Assembly (NCBI RefSeq): GCF_015278125.1 | Contig: NZ_JADILO010000004.1 | Coordinates: 62,001-126,000 of the forward strand | Reading direction: 5' to 3' | DNA length: 64,000 nt | Source: Vibrio fluminensis | GTDB lineage: Bacteria; Pseudomonadota; Gammaproteobacteria; Enterobacterales; Vibrionaceae | In this document: positions 37,542 to 47,836 of the stretch, piece by piece | Position numbering within the stretch: position 1 is the first letter of the stretch | How the letters are laid out: every line of letters begins with the position of its first letter | Made by a program: the position numbers and the translations under genes | Notes under the pieces: model-generated | Told to the model about the DNA's origin: nothing | What the model saw: only the letters and a program-made list of their open reading frames with translations | The model's database searches: none

Positions 37542-37584
37542 TCCTATATTGGCCTTTTCCGCTCAAACTCACATAGTCGTTTGA

Positions 37585-37977
37585 CTATAAACGTTCAAAG
37601 ATCTTGTCTAGTTTCTCTTTCAACGTTGCTGCGGTGAATGGTTTTACGATGTAACCATTAACGCCCGCTTGAGCGGCTTCGATAATTTGCTCACGCTTTG
37701 CTTCAGCAGTGATCATTAGTACTGGCAGGTGCTTCAATTCTTGATCTGCACGAATGTGTTTAAGCAGGTCAATACCCTGCATACCTGGCATATTCCAATC
37801 TGTAACGACAAAATCGAAATCGCCCTTCTTGAGCATAGGCAATGCAGTTAAACCATCATCCGCTTCTTGGGTGTTATTAAAACCCAGATCACGAAGTAGG
37901 TTTTTAACGATACGGCGCATTGTTGAGAAGTCGTCAACAATCAAGATTTTCATGTTTTTATTCAAAATTGCCTCCAC
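37585..37977 (-). CDS. cheY: Chemotaxis response regulator CheY
   Basis: 130 residues, a lone receiver domain with acidic pocket D15-D16, phospho-Asp60 (V-V-T-D-W-N-M-P-G), the Thr of M-I-T-A-E-A and Lys in I-V-K-P-F. The start [10 protein letters not shown] is eight residues longer than E. coli CheY; a second ATG at 37953 would give the short form. This is the motor-binding CheY of the polar flagellum, by position next to fliA. Confidence 0.95.
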   Translation of the reverse strand: MEAILNKNMKILIVDDFSTMRRIVKNLLRDLGFNNTQEADDGLTALPMLKKGDFDFVVTDWNMPGMQGIDLLKHIRADQELKHLPVLMITAEAKREQIIEAAQAGVNGYIVKPFTAATLKEKLDKIFERL

Positions 37978-37998
37978 TGATTATAAGGTCAGTGATTT

Positions 37999-38736
37999 CT
38001 AGTCATTGTTTGTCCATGCACTTAATTTCGTGCGCAGACGTTGCATTGATTGGCTCAGTATTTGGCTTACTCGTGATTCACTAACACCAATTACTTCGCC
38101 GATTTCTTTCAGGTTTAACTCTTCATCGTAATAAAGAGAAAGCACCAAAGCTTCTCGCTCAGGTAGTGATTTTATCGATTCTACCAGAGCAATTCTAAAA
38201 TTTTCATCCGCAACACCTTGAAAAGGCGTATTTTCGTCTTCCATTCCGTCGGAAGTTATGACGTCTTCTGAAACGCCAAGGTCTTCAATCCCCATCAAAC
38301 GAGAACAATTGATGTCAGTTAGAACAGTGTGATACTGATCTAACGGCATGCCGATATAATTTGCCACTTCGGCATCGGTCGGGTCTCGATTCAGTTGTCC
38401 TTCTAAAACCGCAATAGCCTGATTAATCTCTCGGCTATTTTTGTGTACCGAACGCGGTACCCAGTCTCCACGACGAATGTCATCTAGCATAGCGCCGCGA
38501 ATTCGTATTCCAGCATAGGTCTCAAAACTGGCGCCTTTGCTGCCGTCGTAATTTTTTTGCGCTTCCAGAAGGCCAATCATTCCCGCTTGGATAAGATCTT
38601 CAACCTGAACACTTGGAGGTAATCGTCCCAACAAGTGATGAGCAATACGCTTCACCAGTACCGAGTACTTTTCAAGAAAAGCTCGTTGACTGTTGTGATT
38701 GCCGTATTGGTCGTAGGTCAGTGCCTTATTCACCAA
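37999..38736 (-). CDS. fliA: Flagellar sigma factor FliA (sigma-28)
   Basis: 245 residues. Regions 2, 3 and 4 of sigma-28 are recognisable (D-L-I-Q-A-G-M-I-G-L-L-E-A, T-Y-A-G-I-R-I-R-G-A-M-L-D, and the C-terminal E-I-G-E-V-I-G-V-S-E-S-R-V-S-Q-I). FliA directs late flagellar and motor genes. It overlaps flhG by 11 bp. Confidence 0.97.
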   Translation of the reverse strand: MVNKALTYDQYGNHNSQRAFLEKYSVLVKRIAHHLLGRLPPSVQVEDLIQAGMIGLLEAQKNYDGSKGASFETYAGIRIRGAMLDDIRRGDWVPRSVHKNSREINQAIAVLEGQLNRDPTDAEVANYIGMPLDQYHTVLTDINCSRLMGIEDLGVSEDVITSDGMEDENTPFQGVADENFRIALVESIKSLPEREALVLSLYYDEELNLKEIGEVIGVSESRVSQILSQSMQRLRTKLSAWTNND

Positions 38737-39616
38737 ATGGTCCCTCTAATGGTTGTGGTCGGTTAAGTAATCGTTCAACAAAAAATTCCAAATGGCCACT
38801 TGGCGTTTTAGGTATTGGCCAAGTCAACGCTTTATTAGCCAATGAACCAATCGCTAACGCAGCGGGCGAGCGAGGAAACGCATCTACCACAATCTTTTGT
38901 TTTTTAACAGCTTGGCGCACTTTATCATCTAATGGGATACATGCGACAAGTTCGAGGCTCACATTCAAGAATCTCTCTGTGACTAACGTCAATTTTGCGA
39001 ACAATTCTCGGCCTTCGCGGTAACTACGTACCATATTAGCAACGATTTTAAAGCGTTGGACTTGATGCTCTTTGCTCAATAATTTGATCAGAGCATAAGC
39101 ATCAGTAATCGATGTTGGTTCATCACACACCACCACAACGACGTCTTGGGCAGCACGCGAGAAGCTGATTACCATGTCGGAAATGCCCGCAGCGGTATCA
39201 ACCAACAACACGTCCATCTCATCTTCAAGGCTACCAAAAGCACGAATCAAACCCACATGCTGTGCATGCGTTAGCTCCGTCATCGACTGAGTACCGGAAG
39301 TGGCTGGTATAATTCTAATACCAAAAGGCCCTTCAACAATCGCATCCTTAAGATCGCATTCACCCGCCAATACATGGCCAAGGTTACGCTTCGGACGAAT
39401 GCCAAGCATGACATCGACGTTGGCTAATCCTAAATCGGCATCCAGAACCATCACTTTTTTGCCTTGGCGGGCCATACATATCGCTAGGCCTAAAGTGACA
39501 TTTGATTTACCTACACCACCTTTACCACCAGTTACCGAAATAACTTTTGTCAGTGAAGGCTGAGTTAAGCGGCGCAATCCGCTAGCTTGATCTTGTATCA
39601 TATTCTCTGTCATCAT
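38726..39616 (-). CDS. flhG: Flagellar number regulator FlhG (FleN)
   Basis: 296 residues, a MinD-type ATPase with S-V-T-G-G-K-G-G-V-G-K-S-N at about 27-39 and V-L-D-A-D-L-G-L-A-N-V-D. FlhG limits polar flagella to one, opposing FlhF and the master regulator. An N-terminal extension with L-R-R-L-T-Q-P resembles the FlhF-activating DQAxxLR-type motif (D-Q-A-S-G-L-R-R at residues 8-15). Six bases separate it from flhF. Confidence 0.96.
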   Translation of the reverse strand: MMTENMIQDQASGLRRLTQPSLTKVISVTGGKGGVGKSNVTLGLAICMARQGKKVMVLDADLGLANVDVMLGIRPKRNLGHVLAGECDLKDAIVEGPFGIRIIPATSGTQSMTELTHAQHVGLIRAFGSLEDEMDVLLVDTAAGISDMVISFSRAAQDVVVVVCDEPTSITDAYALIKLLSKEHQVQRFKIVANMVRSYREGRELFAKLTLVTERFLNVSLELVACIPLDDKVRQAVKKQKIVVDAFPRSPAALAIGSLANKALTWPIPKTPSGHLEFFVERLLNRPQPLEGPFGE

Positions 39617-39622
39617 CGCCGC

Positions 39623-41104
39623 CTAGAACCTCTCTACTTCACTATTCCAATAGTGCGGTTCGTCATCCGCCGATTTTTCAAGTAAATCATTTGCTTTAGC
39701 AACCATATATTTAGGTTGAGCAATCACGATATCTTCAGGTACGCGCTGTCCATTCGCGATGTAAGCGACTGGTAGTGCATTTTGCACCACCACACTTACA
39801 AACTCACCCAAGCTCAATGACTCATCAAGCTTGGTCATAATGCATCCAGAAAGTGGGATGCGTTTAAAGTGGTCAATTGTCTCTTGCAAGACTTTACGCT
39901 GCGCGGTTGCGGGTAAAACCAGGTAGCTATGAATCATCTCACCACTTTCTTGCATTAAGGTGTCCAATTGCTCTGATAGACGAACATCTCGTTGTCCCAT
40001 ACCTGCAGTATCCACTAAAACAAGACGACGATGGCGTAGTTGATATATTACATCGGCTAACTCTTTGGAATCTTTAGCGACTTTTACAGGACAACCCATA
40101 ATTCGCCCATAGATCGCCAATTGTTCGTGCGCACCAATACGATAAGTATCAGTTGTAACCAGTGCGACATTGTCTGAGCCATATTCCATCGCTGCACGTG
40201 CAGCGAGTTTGGCGACTGTCGTTGTTTTGCCTACACCCGTTGGACCAAGCAAAGCCACAATACCACCACGCTTTAATATGTCTTGCTTTGAGATAGGGAT
40301 TTGATCAGCCACCAAACCAAGCAAGGCTTTCCAGGCTTTCTTTGGTGGCGTGTCTTCTGGAATGTAACAAGCCAGTTGGTCAGCCAATTCAAGTGATACA
40401 CCCATTCGCTCAAGGCGCTTAATAAGCATGGCGCGTAACGGTTCTCGACGCTCAACTTCTTGCCACATCAAACCTGAAACTTGGTGTTCTAATAGACGAC
40501 GAATCGACATCATCTCTTCACGCATATCGCTCAGTTCTTCGTTCGATACTGATGGTTCACGCGAGCTTGAACCACGCTCATAACGAGTAGGATCAAGCTG
40601 AGGTTTTGGTCGATCAAGTCTACGGTCTTCGGCTATCAAGCGAGCAAGTGGGGAATCTTCTTGTACTCTGACTTCTCCACCTTGTGAGCGAAGTGATGAC
40701 TGGCGCTTTAATAGCGCACTCAAAGAATCTTCACTTGGCGCATCATCGGCTTCTTCATAGCCAGGGCGATGACTGCTGTACTGCTTCAACATGCTGGCAA
40801 AACGTTTGGTCATCGAGCGTCCCGCTTCAGCACTATTGTTTAGGCTAACTCGATCTTCGTCCAAAGCACGCGCATTGGTACGAGCTTCTAAACTTGGCGA
40901 GACCTGTGTCGGAGCAGTTCGTGGTTGCGAGCTATAGCTACTCTCGACACGTGCAGGGGACGCGTCGCCATCCACCGCAGCTACAATTTCAACACCACCA
41001 GCGACTTTTTTGTTTGACATGATCACAGCATCAGAACCGAGCTCTTCCTTCACTTGAAGTAGAGCAGTTCGCATGTCTTTCGCAAAAAATCGTTTAATTT
41101 TCAA
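39623..41104 (-). CDS. flhF: Flagellar SRP-like GTPase FlhF
   Basis: 493 residues. An N-terminal basic domain (M-K-I-K-R-F-F-A-K-D-M-R-T-A-L) and a polar linker precede the NG GTPase domain with G-P-T-G-V-G-K-T-T-T-V-A-K-L-A-A near residue 283 and D-T-A-G-M-G-Q-R. FlhF marks the pole for flagellum assembly. It lies 32 bp after flhA and just before flhG. Confidence 0.96.
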   Translation of the reverse strand: MKIKRFFAKDMRTALLQVKEELGSDAVIMSNKKVAGGVEIVAAVDGDASPARVESSYSSQPRTAPTQVSPSLEARTNARALDEDRVSLNNSAEAGRSMTKRFASMLKQYSSHRPGYEEADDAPSEDSLSALLKRQSSLRSQGGEVRVQEDSPLARLIAEDRRLDRPKPQLDPTRYERGSSSREPSVSNEELSDMREEMMSIRRLLEHQVSGLMWQEVERREPLRAMLIKRLERMGVSLELADQLACYIPEDTPPKKAWKALLGLVADQIPISKQDILKRGGIVALLGPTGVGKTTTVAKLAARAAMEYGSDNVALVTTDTYRIGAHEQLAIYGRIMGCPVKVAKDSKELADVIYQLRHRRLVLVDTAGMGQRDVRLSEQLDTLMQESGEMIHSYLVLPATAQRKVLQETIDHFKRIPLSGCIMTKLDESLSLGEFVSVVVQNALPVAYIANGQRVPEDIVIAQPKYMVAKANDLLEKSADDEPHYWNSEVERF

Positions 41105-41136
41105 AGTTGATATCCGTTATTGATTAGCAACAGAAA

Positions 41137-43233
41137 CTAGTTACCTACCGCTTGTACTATGCGAATTTGCTTCTCATCCGGGATCTCTTGATATGAGAGA
41201 ACACGTAGCGTAGGAATGGTATTCTTAACAAATTTTGCAAGAGTAGAGCGAAGTACACCCGAGGTTAGCAACACGGCAGCCTCACCTTTTAACTCTTGCT
41301 CTTGAGTCGCTTGACTCAGCGACATTTGCAGACGTTCCGCTAGACCAGGCTCAATACCTGCTGACTCCCCTCCTGAAGCCTGCATTGTTTGATGCAAGAT
41401 TTGTTCCAGCTCAGGGATTAGCGTAATAACTGGAAGCTCTGGTTCTATGCCATTGATTTCCTGTACAATTAAACGCTTAAGCGAGATACGAACGGCGGCC
41501 GTTAGGATGTCAGGTTCTTGACTCTTCGACGAGTACTCGGACAAGGTTTGAACAATTGTACGAATATCGCGAATAGGAACCGCCTCATTAAGAAGGTTCT
41601 GTAGTACTTTCACTACCACGCCAAGTTGCAGTTGATCAGGCACAAAGCTTTCCACCAACTTAGGCGCACTGCGTCCAAGCATTTCGAGTAAGTTCTGTAC
41701 TTCTTCATGGCCAATTAGCTGAGATGCATTGTTTGTGAGTAACTGGCTTAAATGCGTTGCCAATACCGTTGATGAATCGACTACGGTATAGCCTAACGCT
41801 TGTGCGTGTTCACGCTGGTCTTCGCGAATCCACACAGCTTCTAAACCAAAGGCGGGGTCAATGGTCGGTTCGCCATCAATCATGCCGTAGACTTGACCAG
41901 GGTTGATCGCCAATTCTTGGTCTGGGCGGATCTCTGCCTCACCAACAGCCACCCCCATCAACGTGATGCGATAACTATTAGGCGTTAATTCAAGGTTGTC
42001 ACGAATATGAACGGCTGGAATAAGAAAACCAAAGTCTTGCGATAGCTTTTTACGTACACCTTTAACGCGCTCTAACAGCTCGCCGCCTTGGTCACGGTCT
42101 ACTAACGGAATTAATCGGTAACCCACTTCCAAACCAATAATATCGACCGGTTGTACATCATCCCACGAAAGTTCTTTTGGTGTACTTGGCTCAGCGGAGA
42201 TCGTCGCTGGAAGGTTGGTTTTTTCTTCTTGTTTTTGCTTCTGCTTGCGTGTCATCCAATAAGCGCCCGCTCCCGCAATAACCGCAAGTAACAAGAAAGC
42301 AAAGTGAGGCATACCAGGAACAATACCCATCACAAACAGAATACCCGAGGTAATCATCAGTGCTTTAGGGTTATCAAATAACTGGAATACCAGTTGCTGC
42401 CCCATATCTTCATCAGTGTTTTGGCGAGTCACCATGATCGCCGCACCGATAGACAATAGTAAGGAAGGAATCTGCGCCACCAAACCGTCACCGATCGTCA
42501 GTAACGTATAAATTTGCATTGCTTCTGCAAAGCCCAATCCATATTGGGCCATACCAATGGAAAGACCACCGATGATGTTGATAAATAAAATCAAAATACC
42601 AGCAATCGCATCGCCTTTTACGAATTTTGAAGCACCATCCATCGAGCCATAAAAGTCTGCTTCTTTGGTCACTTCTTGGCGACGAGTGCGAGCTTGGTCT
42701 TGATCAATCAACCCCGCATTCAAGTCAGCATCAATCGCCATCTGCTTACCCGGCAAGGCATCCAAGGTAAAGCGTGCGCTTACTTCTGAAATACGGCCAG
42801 CACCTTTGGTGACAACCATAAAGTTGATAATCATAAGGATTAAGAAGACAACAAAGCCAACCGCGTAGTTACCACCAATAACTACATTACCAAACGATTC
42901 AATAACGTTACCGGCAGCTCCTGGCCCTTCATGGCCGTATAACAAAACCACTCGCGTAGACGCAACGTTTAGCGCCAAACGCAAGAGCGTTGCTATAAGA
43001 AGTACGGTAGGGAAAGCAGCAAAATCGAGAGGACGACGGGTATAAACCGTTACCAATAACACCACCATCGAAAGTGCGATGTTAAAGGTAAAGAATAAGT
43101 CGAGCAGCAGAGCTGGCATCGGAAGTACGACCATAGCCAAGGTCGCCAAAACCATAACAGGTGCGCCAATTGCTGGCATGGCTCGCTTGGGTAACGGAGG
43201 TAATTTGTCCGAAAATGGTAGAGTAAACTTCAT
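41137..43233 (-). CDS. flhA: Flagellar export gate protein FlhA
   Basis: 698 residues: about eight membrane helices in the first 330 residues with the FHIPEP-type loop (V-S-A-R-F-T-L-D-A-L-P-G-K-Q-M-A-I-D-A-D), then the large cytoplasmic domain that binds export chaperones. FlhA is the proton-driven gate of flagellar type III secretion. First gene of the operon, with a sigma-54 promoter about 55 bp upstream. Confidence 0.97.
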   Translation of the reverse strand: MKFTLPFSDKLPPLPKRAMPAIGAPVMVLATLAMVVLPMPALLLDLFFTFNIALSMVVLLVTVYTRRPLDFAAFPTVLLIATLLRLALNVASTRVVLLYGHEGPGAAGNVIESFGNVVIGGNYAVGFVVFLILMIINFMVVTKGAGRISEVSARFTLDALPGKQMAIDADLNAGLIDQDQARTRRQEVTKEADFYGSMDGASKFVKGDAIAGILILFINIIGGLSIGMAQYGLGFAEAMQIYTLLTIGDGLVAQIPSLLLSIGAAIMVTRQNTDEDMGQQLVFQLFDNPKALMITSGILFVMGIVPGMPHFAFLLLAVIAGAGAYWMTRKQKQKQEEKTNLPATISAEPSTPKELSWDDVQPVDIIGLEVGYRLIPLVDRDQGGELLERVKGVRKKLSQDFGFLIPAVHIRDNLELTPNSYRITLMGVAVGEAEIRPDQELAINPGQVYGMIDGEPTIDPAFGLEAVWIREDQREHAQALGYTVVDSSTVLATHLSQLLTNNASQLIGHEEVQNLLEMLGRSAPKLVESFVPDQLQLGVVVKVLQNLLNEAVPIRDIRTIVQTLSEYSSKSQEPDILTAAVRISLKRLIVQEINGIEPELPVITLIPELEQILHQTMQASGGESAGIEPGLAERLQMSLSQATQEQELKGEAAVLLTSGVLRSTLAKFVKNTIPTLRVLSYQEIPDEKQIRIVQAVGN

Positions 43234-43288
43234 AAATCCGAGGCTAAAACAACTTAATTATCTTTTATCACAGAGAGTTAGCCATTTA

Positions 43289-43304
43289 TGCAAGTATTAG
43301 TCCA
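43289..43304 (-). promoter_or_regulatory. Sigma-54 promoter of flhA
   Basis: On the minus strand TGGACTAATACTTGCA matches the -24/-12 consensus TGGCAC-N5-TTGCW with exact spacing: TGG and TTGCA are perfect and the middle differs at C4-A5-C6. Sigma-54 and an FlrC-type activator control this class of genes in Vibrio, so the location about 55 bp before flhA fits. Confidence 0.8.
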
Positions 43305-43358
43305 CAAAAAAGTCAAATAGTTGTCACTATTTTCAATAGAACTCTATTTTCGAGTGGC

Positions 43359-43823
43359 TTACGGTTTTAGATGCCACAAAACTTCACCACGTTGCAGCTT
43401 TGTATCGTATTCAATACAAACCATTCCCGAGGTTGGGAACATCGGTGGGGCAATATCCTTAACAAGATCTGCAGTTAAGTAACCCACGAGCGGCAGGTGA
43501 GATACCAATAAAATCGAGTCAAGTTGCTCTAGTTCAATCATCGCATTGAGATAGTCAACTACGGTTTCTGAGTCTCCATACGGAGTTATGTCTTCGCAAA
43601 GTTGGAGATCTTTTGCTGTAAAAACCTCTTCCAGCTCTTGCCAAGTTTGTTGCGCGCGTTTGTAAGGGCTTACCAACACTTTATCAAAGTCTGACACGCC
43701 TTCTTGTTTACACAGTTGCGCGACCTCTTTTGAAGCACTACGACCAAACTTAGTGAGTGCACGATCGGCGTCAGTTTGAGCAAAGGTTTCCGCTTCTCCA
43801 TGACGCATAATCACGATTTTCAT
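43359..43823 (-). CDS. sixA: Phosphohistidine phosphatase SixA
   Basis: 154 residues, histidine phosphatase superfamily: the catalytic R-H-G is at residues 7-9 (M-R-H-G-E-A-E) and a second His is in V-S-H-L-P-L-V-G-Y. SixA dephosphorylates phospho-histidines, in E. coli of the nitrogen PTS. Single gene; the ATG is preceded by GGAAA. It lies between flhA and the insulinase-type peptidase, convergent with neither. Confidence 0.92.
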   Translation of the reverse strand: MKIVIMRHGEAETFAQTDADRALTKFGRSASKEVAQLCKQEGVSDFDKVLVSPYKRAQQTWQELEEVFTAKDLQLCEDITPYGDSETVVDYLNAMIELEQLDSILLVSHLPLVGYLTADLVKDIAPPMFPTSGMVCIEYDTKLQRGEVLWHLKP

Positions 43824-44194
43824 AATATTTCCTGTATGTGAGTACTATGCCTGTCTCACTCTGTTTTGGGCTTAATTAATATACCCAATTGAACTCGATA
43901 AGGATCGATTTCTTAATACCAATAAATTCTAAGGTCACTTGGGTATATTGAGGTTACTTAGGCATATAACAAAATTAATTATATCAAGTAACTTGCCAAA
44001 GACTCAGACATTCTTAACAATCTTAAAGGATAGCCGCGTGTTTTTGTTTCAATTTGTAGCGAGCTTTTAGGCTACAATTATCAAAAATTTCTAACATTTT
44101 AAGCAAATACACTTAACTAACATCAATAATAGTTGTTTGCAGTGCCACTAAACGCGGTCATACTTAAATATCTTTCAAGGTTTGGAGAAATACT
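43824..44194. other. Intergenic region sixA/peptidase with small inverted-repeat element
   Basis: TATACCCAA at 43880-43888 and TTGGGTATA at 43939-43947 are exact 9-bp inverted repeats bounding a 68-bp unit, which looks like a short non-autonomous repeat of a type common in Vibrio. The remainder is AT-rich and should hold both divergent promoters; I see no RNA gene. Confidence 0.55.
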
Positions 44195-46969
44195 GTGCAT
44201 GTAAGCCCAAATGACACCCATCTATATCGCTACTTAACGCTTGAAAATGATTTAAGGGTGTTATTAATTCATGATCAAGATGCACAGAAGTCTGCGGCAG
44301 CTCTCGCGGTAAACGTCGGTCATTTCGATGATCCTCAAGAGCGTCAAGGTATGGCTCACTATCTAGAGCATATGTTGTTTTTAGGTACGGAAAAGTATCC
44401 CAAAATCGGCGAGTTCCAGAGCTATATCAGTCAACACGGTGGTTCGAATAATGCTTGGACTGGAACCGAACATACGTGTTTCTTCTTTGATGTTGATCCA
44501 AACGCATTTTGCAATGGCCTAGATCGCTTCAGCCAATTTTTTACCGCGCCACTTTTTAATGCAGAAGCACTCGATAAAGAGCGTCAAGCGGTTGACTCCG
44601 AATACAAAATGAAGCTCAACGATGACTCTCGCCGCTTATACCAAGTTCACAAAGAAGTGATCAATCCTAACCATCCTTTCGCCAAATTCTCAGTGGGTAA
44701 TATCGAAACGCTTGGCGATCGTAATGGGCATTCAATTCGTGACGAAATCGTTGCATTTCACGCTCTGCAATACTCAGCCGATTTAATGACATTGGTTTTA
44801 ATTGGTCAGCAATCACTGGATGAGATGCAAGAGTGGGCAAACGAGAAATTCGCGAATATTAAGAATAACCAATTACGCGGCAAGAGCATTAGCGAGCCAT
44901 TCACGGATATCCGTTCTACTGGGATATGGGTTGACGTTGAGCCGATTAAAGATATCCGCAAATTGATCATGGCATTTCCAATGCCGAGTACTGGAGAGTA
45001 TTACCATACCAAGCCACTCTCCTACTTCGCTCACTTGCTGGGTTATGAGGGTGAAAATAGCTTAATGCTAGAGCTTAAAGATGCAGGATGGATCACCTCA
45101 CTTTCTGCAGGCGGCGGTGTCAGTGGCAGTAACTATCGCGAATTTAATATCAGCTGCACGCTAACCCAAGAAGGTCTCTCCCATGTCGATGAGATCATTC
45201 AAGCCGTGTTTAACTATATTGCTATCATCAAAGCTCGTGGACTGGATGAATGGCGCTATTTGGAGAAGAAAGCAGTATTAGAATCGGCGTTTAGATTTCA
45301 AGAGCCGACTCGACCGATGGATATGGCGAGTCACTTAGTGGTGAACATGCAGCACTACGAAAGTGAAGACATTATCTACGGTGACTTTAAAATGGCGCAA
45401 TATCAAGCGGATGTGCTGCGCGATCTCGCTCGCTATTTCACTACTGATAATCTACGCGTCACACAAATAGTGAAAGGCTTAACTTACGAAGAGCATGCGA
45501 AGTGGTACGACACGCCTTATTCTGTCAAGTTGATCAGTCCTGAACAAAAAGAGTTTTACCAGCAACCATCAACCATCAAAGCTGAATTGCCGGCACGCAA
45601 CCCATTCATTTGTTACGATTTAACGCCTAAGGCACTACAAAGTAACGATGAAACTCCAAGTATAATCTCTGATTTACCGGGCTTTAAGTTATGGCACCTG
45701 CAAGACAGCGAATTTCGAGTGCCTAAAGGGGTCATTTATGTGGCGATCGATAGCCCTCATGCGGTCGCGAATCCCACAAACATTGTTAAAACTCGCCTAT
45801 GTGTTGAGATGTTCCTTGATGCGCTAGCCAAAGAAACCTATCAAGCAGAAATTGCTGGGATGGGTTACAATTTATATGCTCATCAAGGCGGCGTTACTTT
45901 AGCGGTCTCAGGTTTTACCGAGAAACAACCTGAGCTAATGAAAATGATTTTAGAGCGTTTCGCGAAACGCGAGTTCAGTGAAAAACGCTTTAATACAATT
46001 AAAACTCAACTATTGAGGAATTGGCGAAATTCTTCCCAAGATCGTCCAATTTCACAGCTTTTCAATGCAATGACGGGAATTTTGCAACCTAATAACCCTC
46101 CGTACGCTGCGCTTGTTGAAGCATTAGAAAGCATTGAAGTCGACTCGCTTGCCAGTTTTGTACAGGCCATCCTTGCAGAATTGCACGTAGAAATGTTCGT
46201 CTATGGCGACTGGACGCGTGACGAGGCACTTGCTTTAGGTGAAACCCTAAAAACAGCTCTGCGAGTGCAAGACCAGCAATATGAAGAAGCGCTGCGTCCA
46301 TTAGTCATGTTAGGCGAAAGTGGCACTTTCCAAAGAGAAGTTGAATGTAATCAAGAAGATTCAGCGATTGTCGTCTATTACCAATGTGAAGATACAACCG
46401 CAAAAAACATCGCGCTATACTCTCTGGCGAACCACTTGATGTCAGCGACCTTCTTCCATGAAATTCGCACCAAACAACAACTAGGCTATATGGTCGGAAC
46501 GGGTAATATGCCACTCAATAAGCACCCGGGAATTGTGTTGTATGTTCAATCACCGAACGCCGCTCCGATTGATTTGATTAGCTCTATCGACGAATTTTTA
46601 AATGCCTTTTACATGGTCTTGCTCGAGCTGAATGAATACCAGTGGCATAGCAGTAAACGTGGACTTTGGAATCAGATTTCAACACCCGATACCACTCTAC
46701 GCGGGAGAGCTCAACGACTATGGGTGGCGATTGGCAACAAAGATGAGCAATTTGATCAGCGCCAGCGTGTATTAACCGAACTGAAGAAGTTAACCCGCAG
46801 TGATATGATCCGTTTCGTCGTTAATGAGTTAAAACCCCGTACGGCCAACCGCTTAATCATGCACACCCAAGGTAACGCTCATCAAGACGCGGAGCCATTA
46901 GACCTTGGGTTGGAAATCGGCTCAATTGAAGAATTTCAATTGCGGCCAAAAGATATTGAACTCGGTTAA
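44195..46969 (+). CDS. Insulinase-family (M16) metallopeptidase, protease III-like
   Basis: 924 residues. The inverted zinc motif H-Y-L-E-H is at residues 55-59 and the third ligand is probably Glu136 (D-S-E-Y-K-M-K), as in protease III and insulysin. Four M16 half-domains fit the length. Unlike E. coli protease III there is no signal peptide: the start is M-H-V-S-P-N-D-T-H-L-Y-R-Y, so it is probably cytoplasmic. The E. coli name ptrA would be a guess and I leave it out. Transcribed alone, rightward. Confidence 0.92.
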   Translation: MHVSPNDTHLYRYLTLENDLRVLLIHDQDAQKSAAALAVNVGHFDDPQERQGMAHYLEHMLFLGTEKYPKIGEFQSYISQHGGSNNAWTGTEHTCFFFDVDPNAFCNGLDRFSQFFTAPLFNAEALDKERQAVDSEYKMKLNDDSRRLYQVHKEVINPNHPFAKFSVGNIETLGDRNGHSIRDEIVAFHALQYSADLMTLVLIGQQSLDEMQEWANEKFANIKNNQLRGKSISEPFTDIRSTGIWVDVEPIKDIRKLIMAFPMPSTGEYYHTKPLSYFAHLLGYEGENSLMLELKDAGWITSLSAGGGVSGSNYREFNISCTLTQEGLSHVDEIIQAVFNYIAIIKARGLDEWRYLEKKAVLESAFRFQEPTRPMDMASHLVVNMQHYESEDIIYGDFKMAQYQADVLRDLARYFTTDNLRVTQIVKGLTYEEHAKWYDTPYSVKLISPEQKEFYQQPSTIKAELPARNPFICYDLTPKALQSNDETPSIISDLPGFKLWHLQDSEFRVPKGVIYVAIDSPHAVANPTNIVKTRLCVEMFLDALAKETYQAEIAGMGYNLYAHQGGVTLAVSGFTEKQPELMKMILERFAKREFSEKRFNTIKTQLLRNWRNSSQDRPISQLFNAMTGILQPNNPPYAALVEALESIEVDSLASFVQAILAELHVEMFVYGDWTRDEALALGETLKTALRVQDQQYEEALRPLVMLGESGTFQREVECNQEDSAIVVYYQCEDTTAKNIALYSLANHLMSATFFHEIRTKQQLGYMVGTGNMPLNKHPGIVLYVQSPNAAPIDLISSIDEFLNAFYMVLLELNEYQWHSSKRGLWNQISTPDTTLRGRAQRLWVAIGNKDEQFDQRQRVLTELKKLTRSDMIRFVVNELKPRTANRLIMHTQGNAHQDAEPLDLGLEIGSIEEFQLRPKDIELG

Positions 46970-47005
46970 TTACAATAAGTGTGTCGAGTCTTATATAGGC
47001 GATGC

Positions 47006-47599
47006 TTAAGCAGATTGTTCAGAGGCAACAATCGCTTTGAGTGAATGGGGGTGAAGCTTAATGCACACTCCCTGATGCTTAAATGCCACCGTTGGATTAT
47101 TGAGGCGCTCGCCTTCTCCTTTCGGGCTCGAAAGTTTTACTTTAATGCCCATGTTCGCCAAGCTATCCCACTGTTCCGCCAAGGCAGGGAAACGTTGTTT
47201 TAACTCATCTGCAAATTCATCTGCCGTTTGGGCTTTCGACGGAATAACAAATTCCACATGCTCCCAGCTTTGCTCTGGGTAGATTTTACCTTCCGCCGGA
47301 TAAGGCAATTCAAGACACTCGATTTGCCAATTCAACGCTTGCAATGGCTGATTGAAAGCCAAAACAATAATAGGACGGCCATTAATTTGCGCGTTGGAGA
47401 TTTCAACGCCTTCAGTAAGCCATGCTTGATGCGCTTGCTGTGCAAGTTCCTGCTCATTGATTCGTAATGCAATGTGATCCGCTTGAAACTCGGCTAAATC
47501 TATTTGTAACTTTTCACTTAAACTCTGAATTTTAAGCATAAATTCTGGCAGTTTTTGTTTTAACTGCTCTGGTAATAGTTCAGCTCTTGATAACGACAT
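47006..47599 (-). CDS. yecM: YecM-like VOC-superfamily protein
   Basis: 197 residues. The D-H-I-A-L-R-I-N and W-E-H-V-E-F-V-I motifs with the C-terminal C-I-K-L-H-P-H-S-L match YecM, a vicinal-oxygen-chelate-fold protein of unknown activity with a likely metal site. It diverges from argS, the same neighbourhood as in E. coli, which supports the call. Convergent with the peptidase gene. Confidence 0.85.
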   Translation of the reverse strand: MSLSRAELLPEQLKQKLPEFMLKIQSLSEKLQIDLAEFQADHIALRINEQELAQQAHQAWLTEGVEISNAQINGRPIIVLAFNQPLQALNWQIECLELPYPAEGKIYPEQSWEHVEFVIPSKAQTADEFADELKQRFPALAEQWDSLANMGIKVKLSSPKGEGERLNNPTVAFKHQGVCIKLHPHSLKAIVASEQSA

Positions 47600-47836
47600 G
47601 AGGCTTTTTCCTTAAGTAAAAGGTTACTTTTTTCTTAATAGTAACAAGATCATCAAGAAAAGTAGAAAAATACTCAAATTACTCCCTATATGCGGTTTAA
47701 GAAAATTGGTATCATGTGCGCCAATTTGTGAACTCGATTTGGTTTGCCGCTATTTTAAACGGCGCCGATACAATAAGTATCCATTTTCGCCACAATCGGC
47801 AAACCCCAATATTTCCTAGATTTGAAGGAAGCGCGT

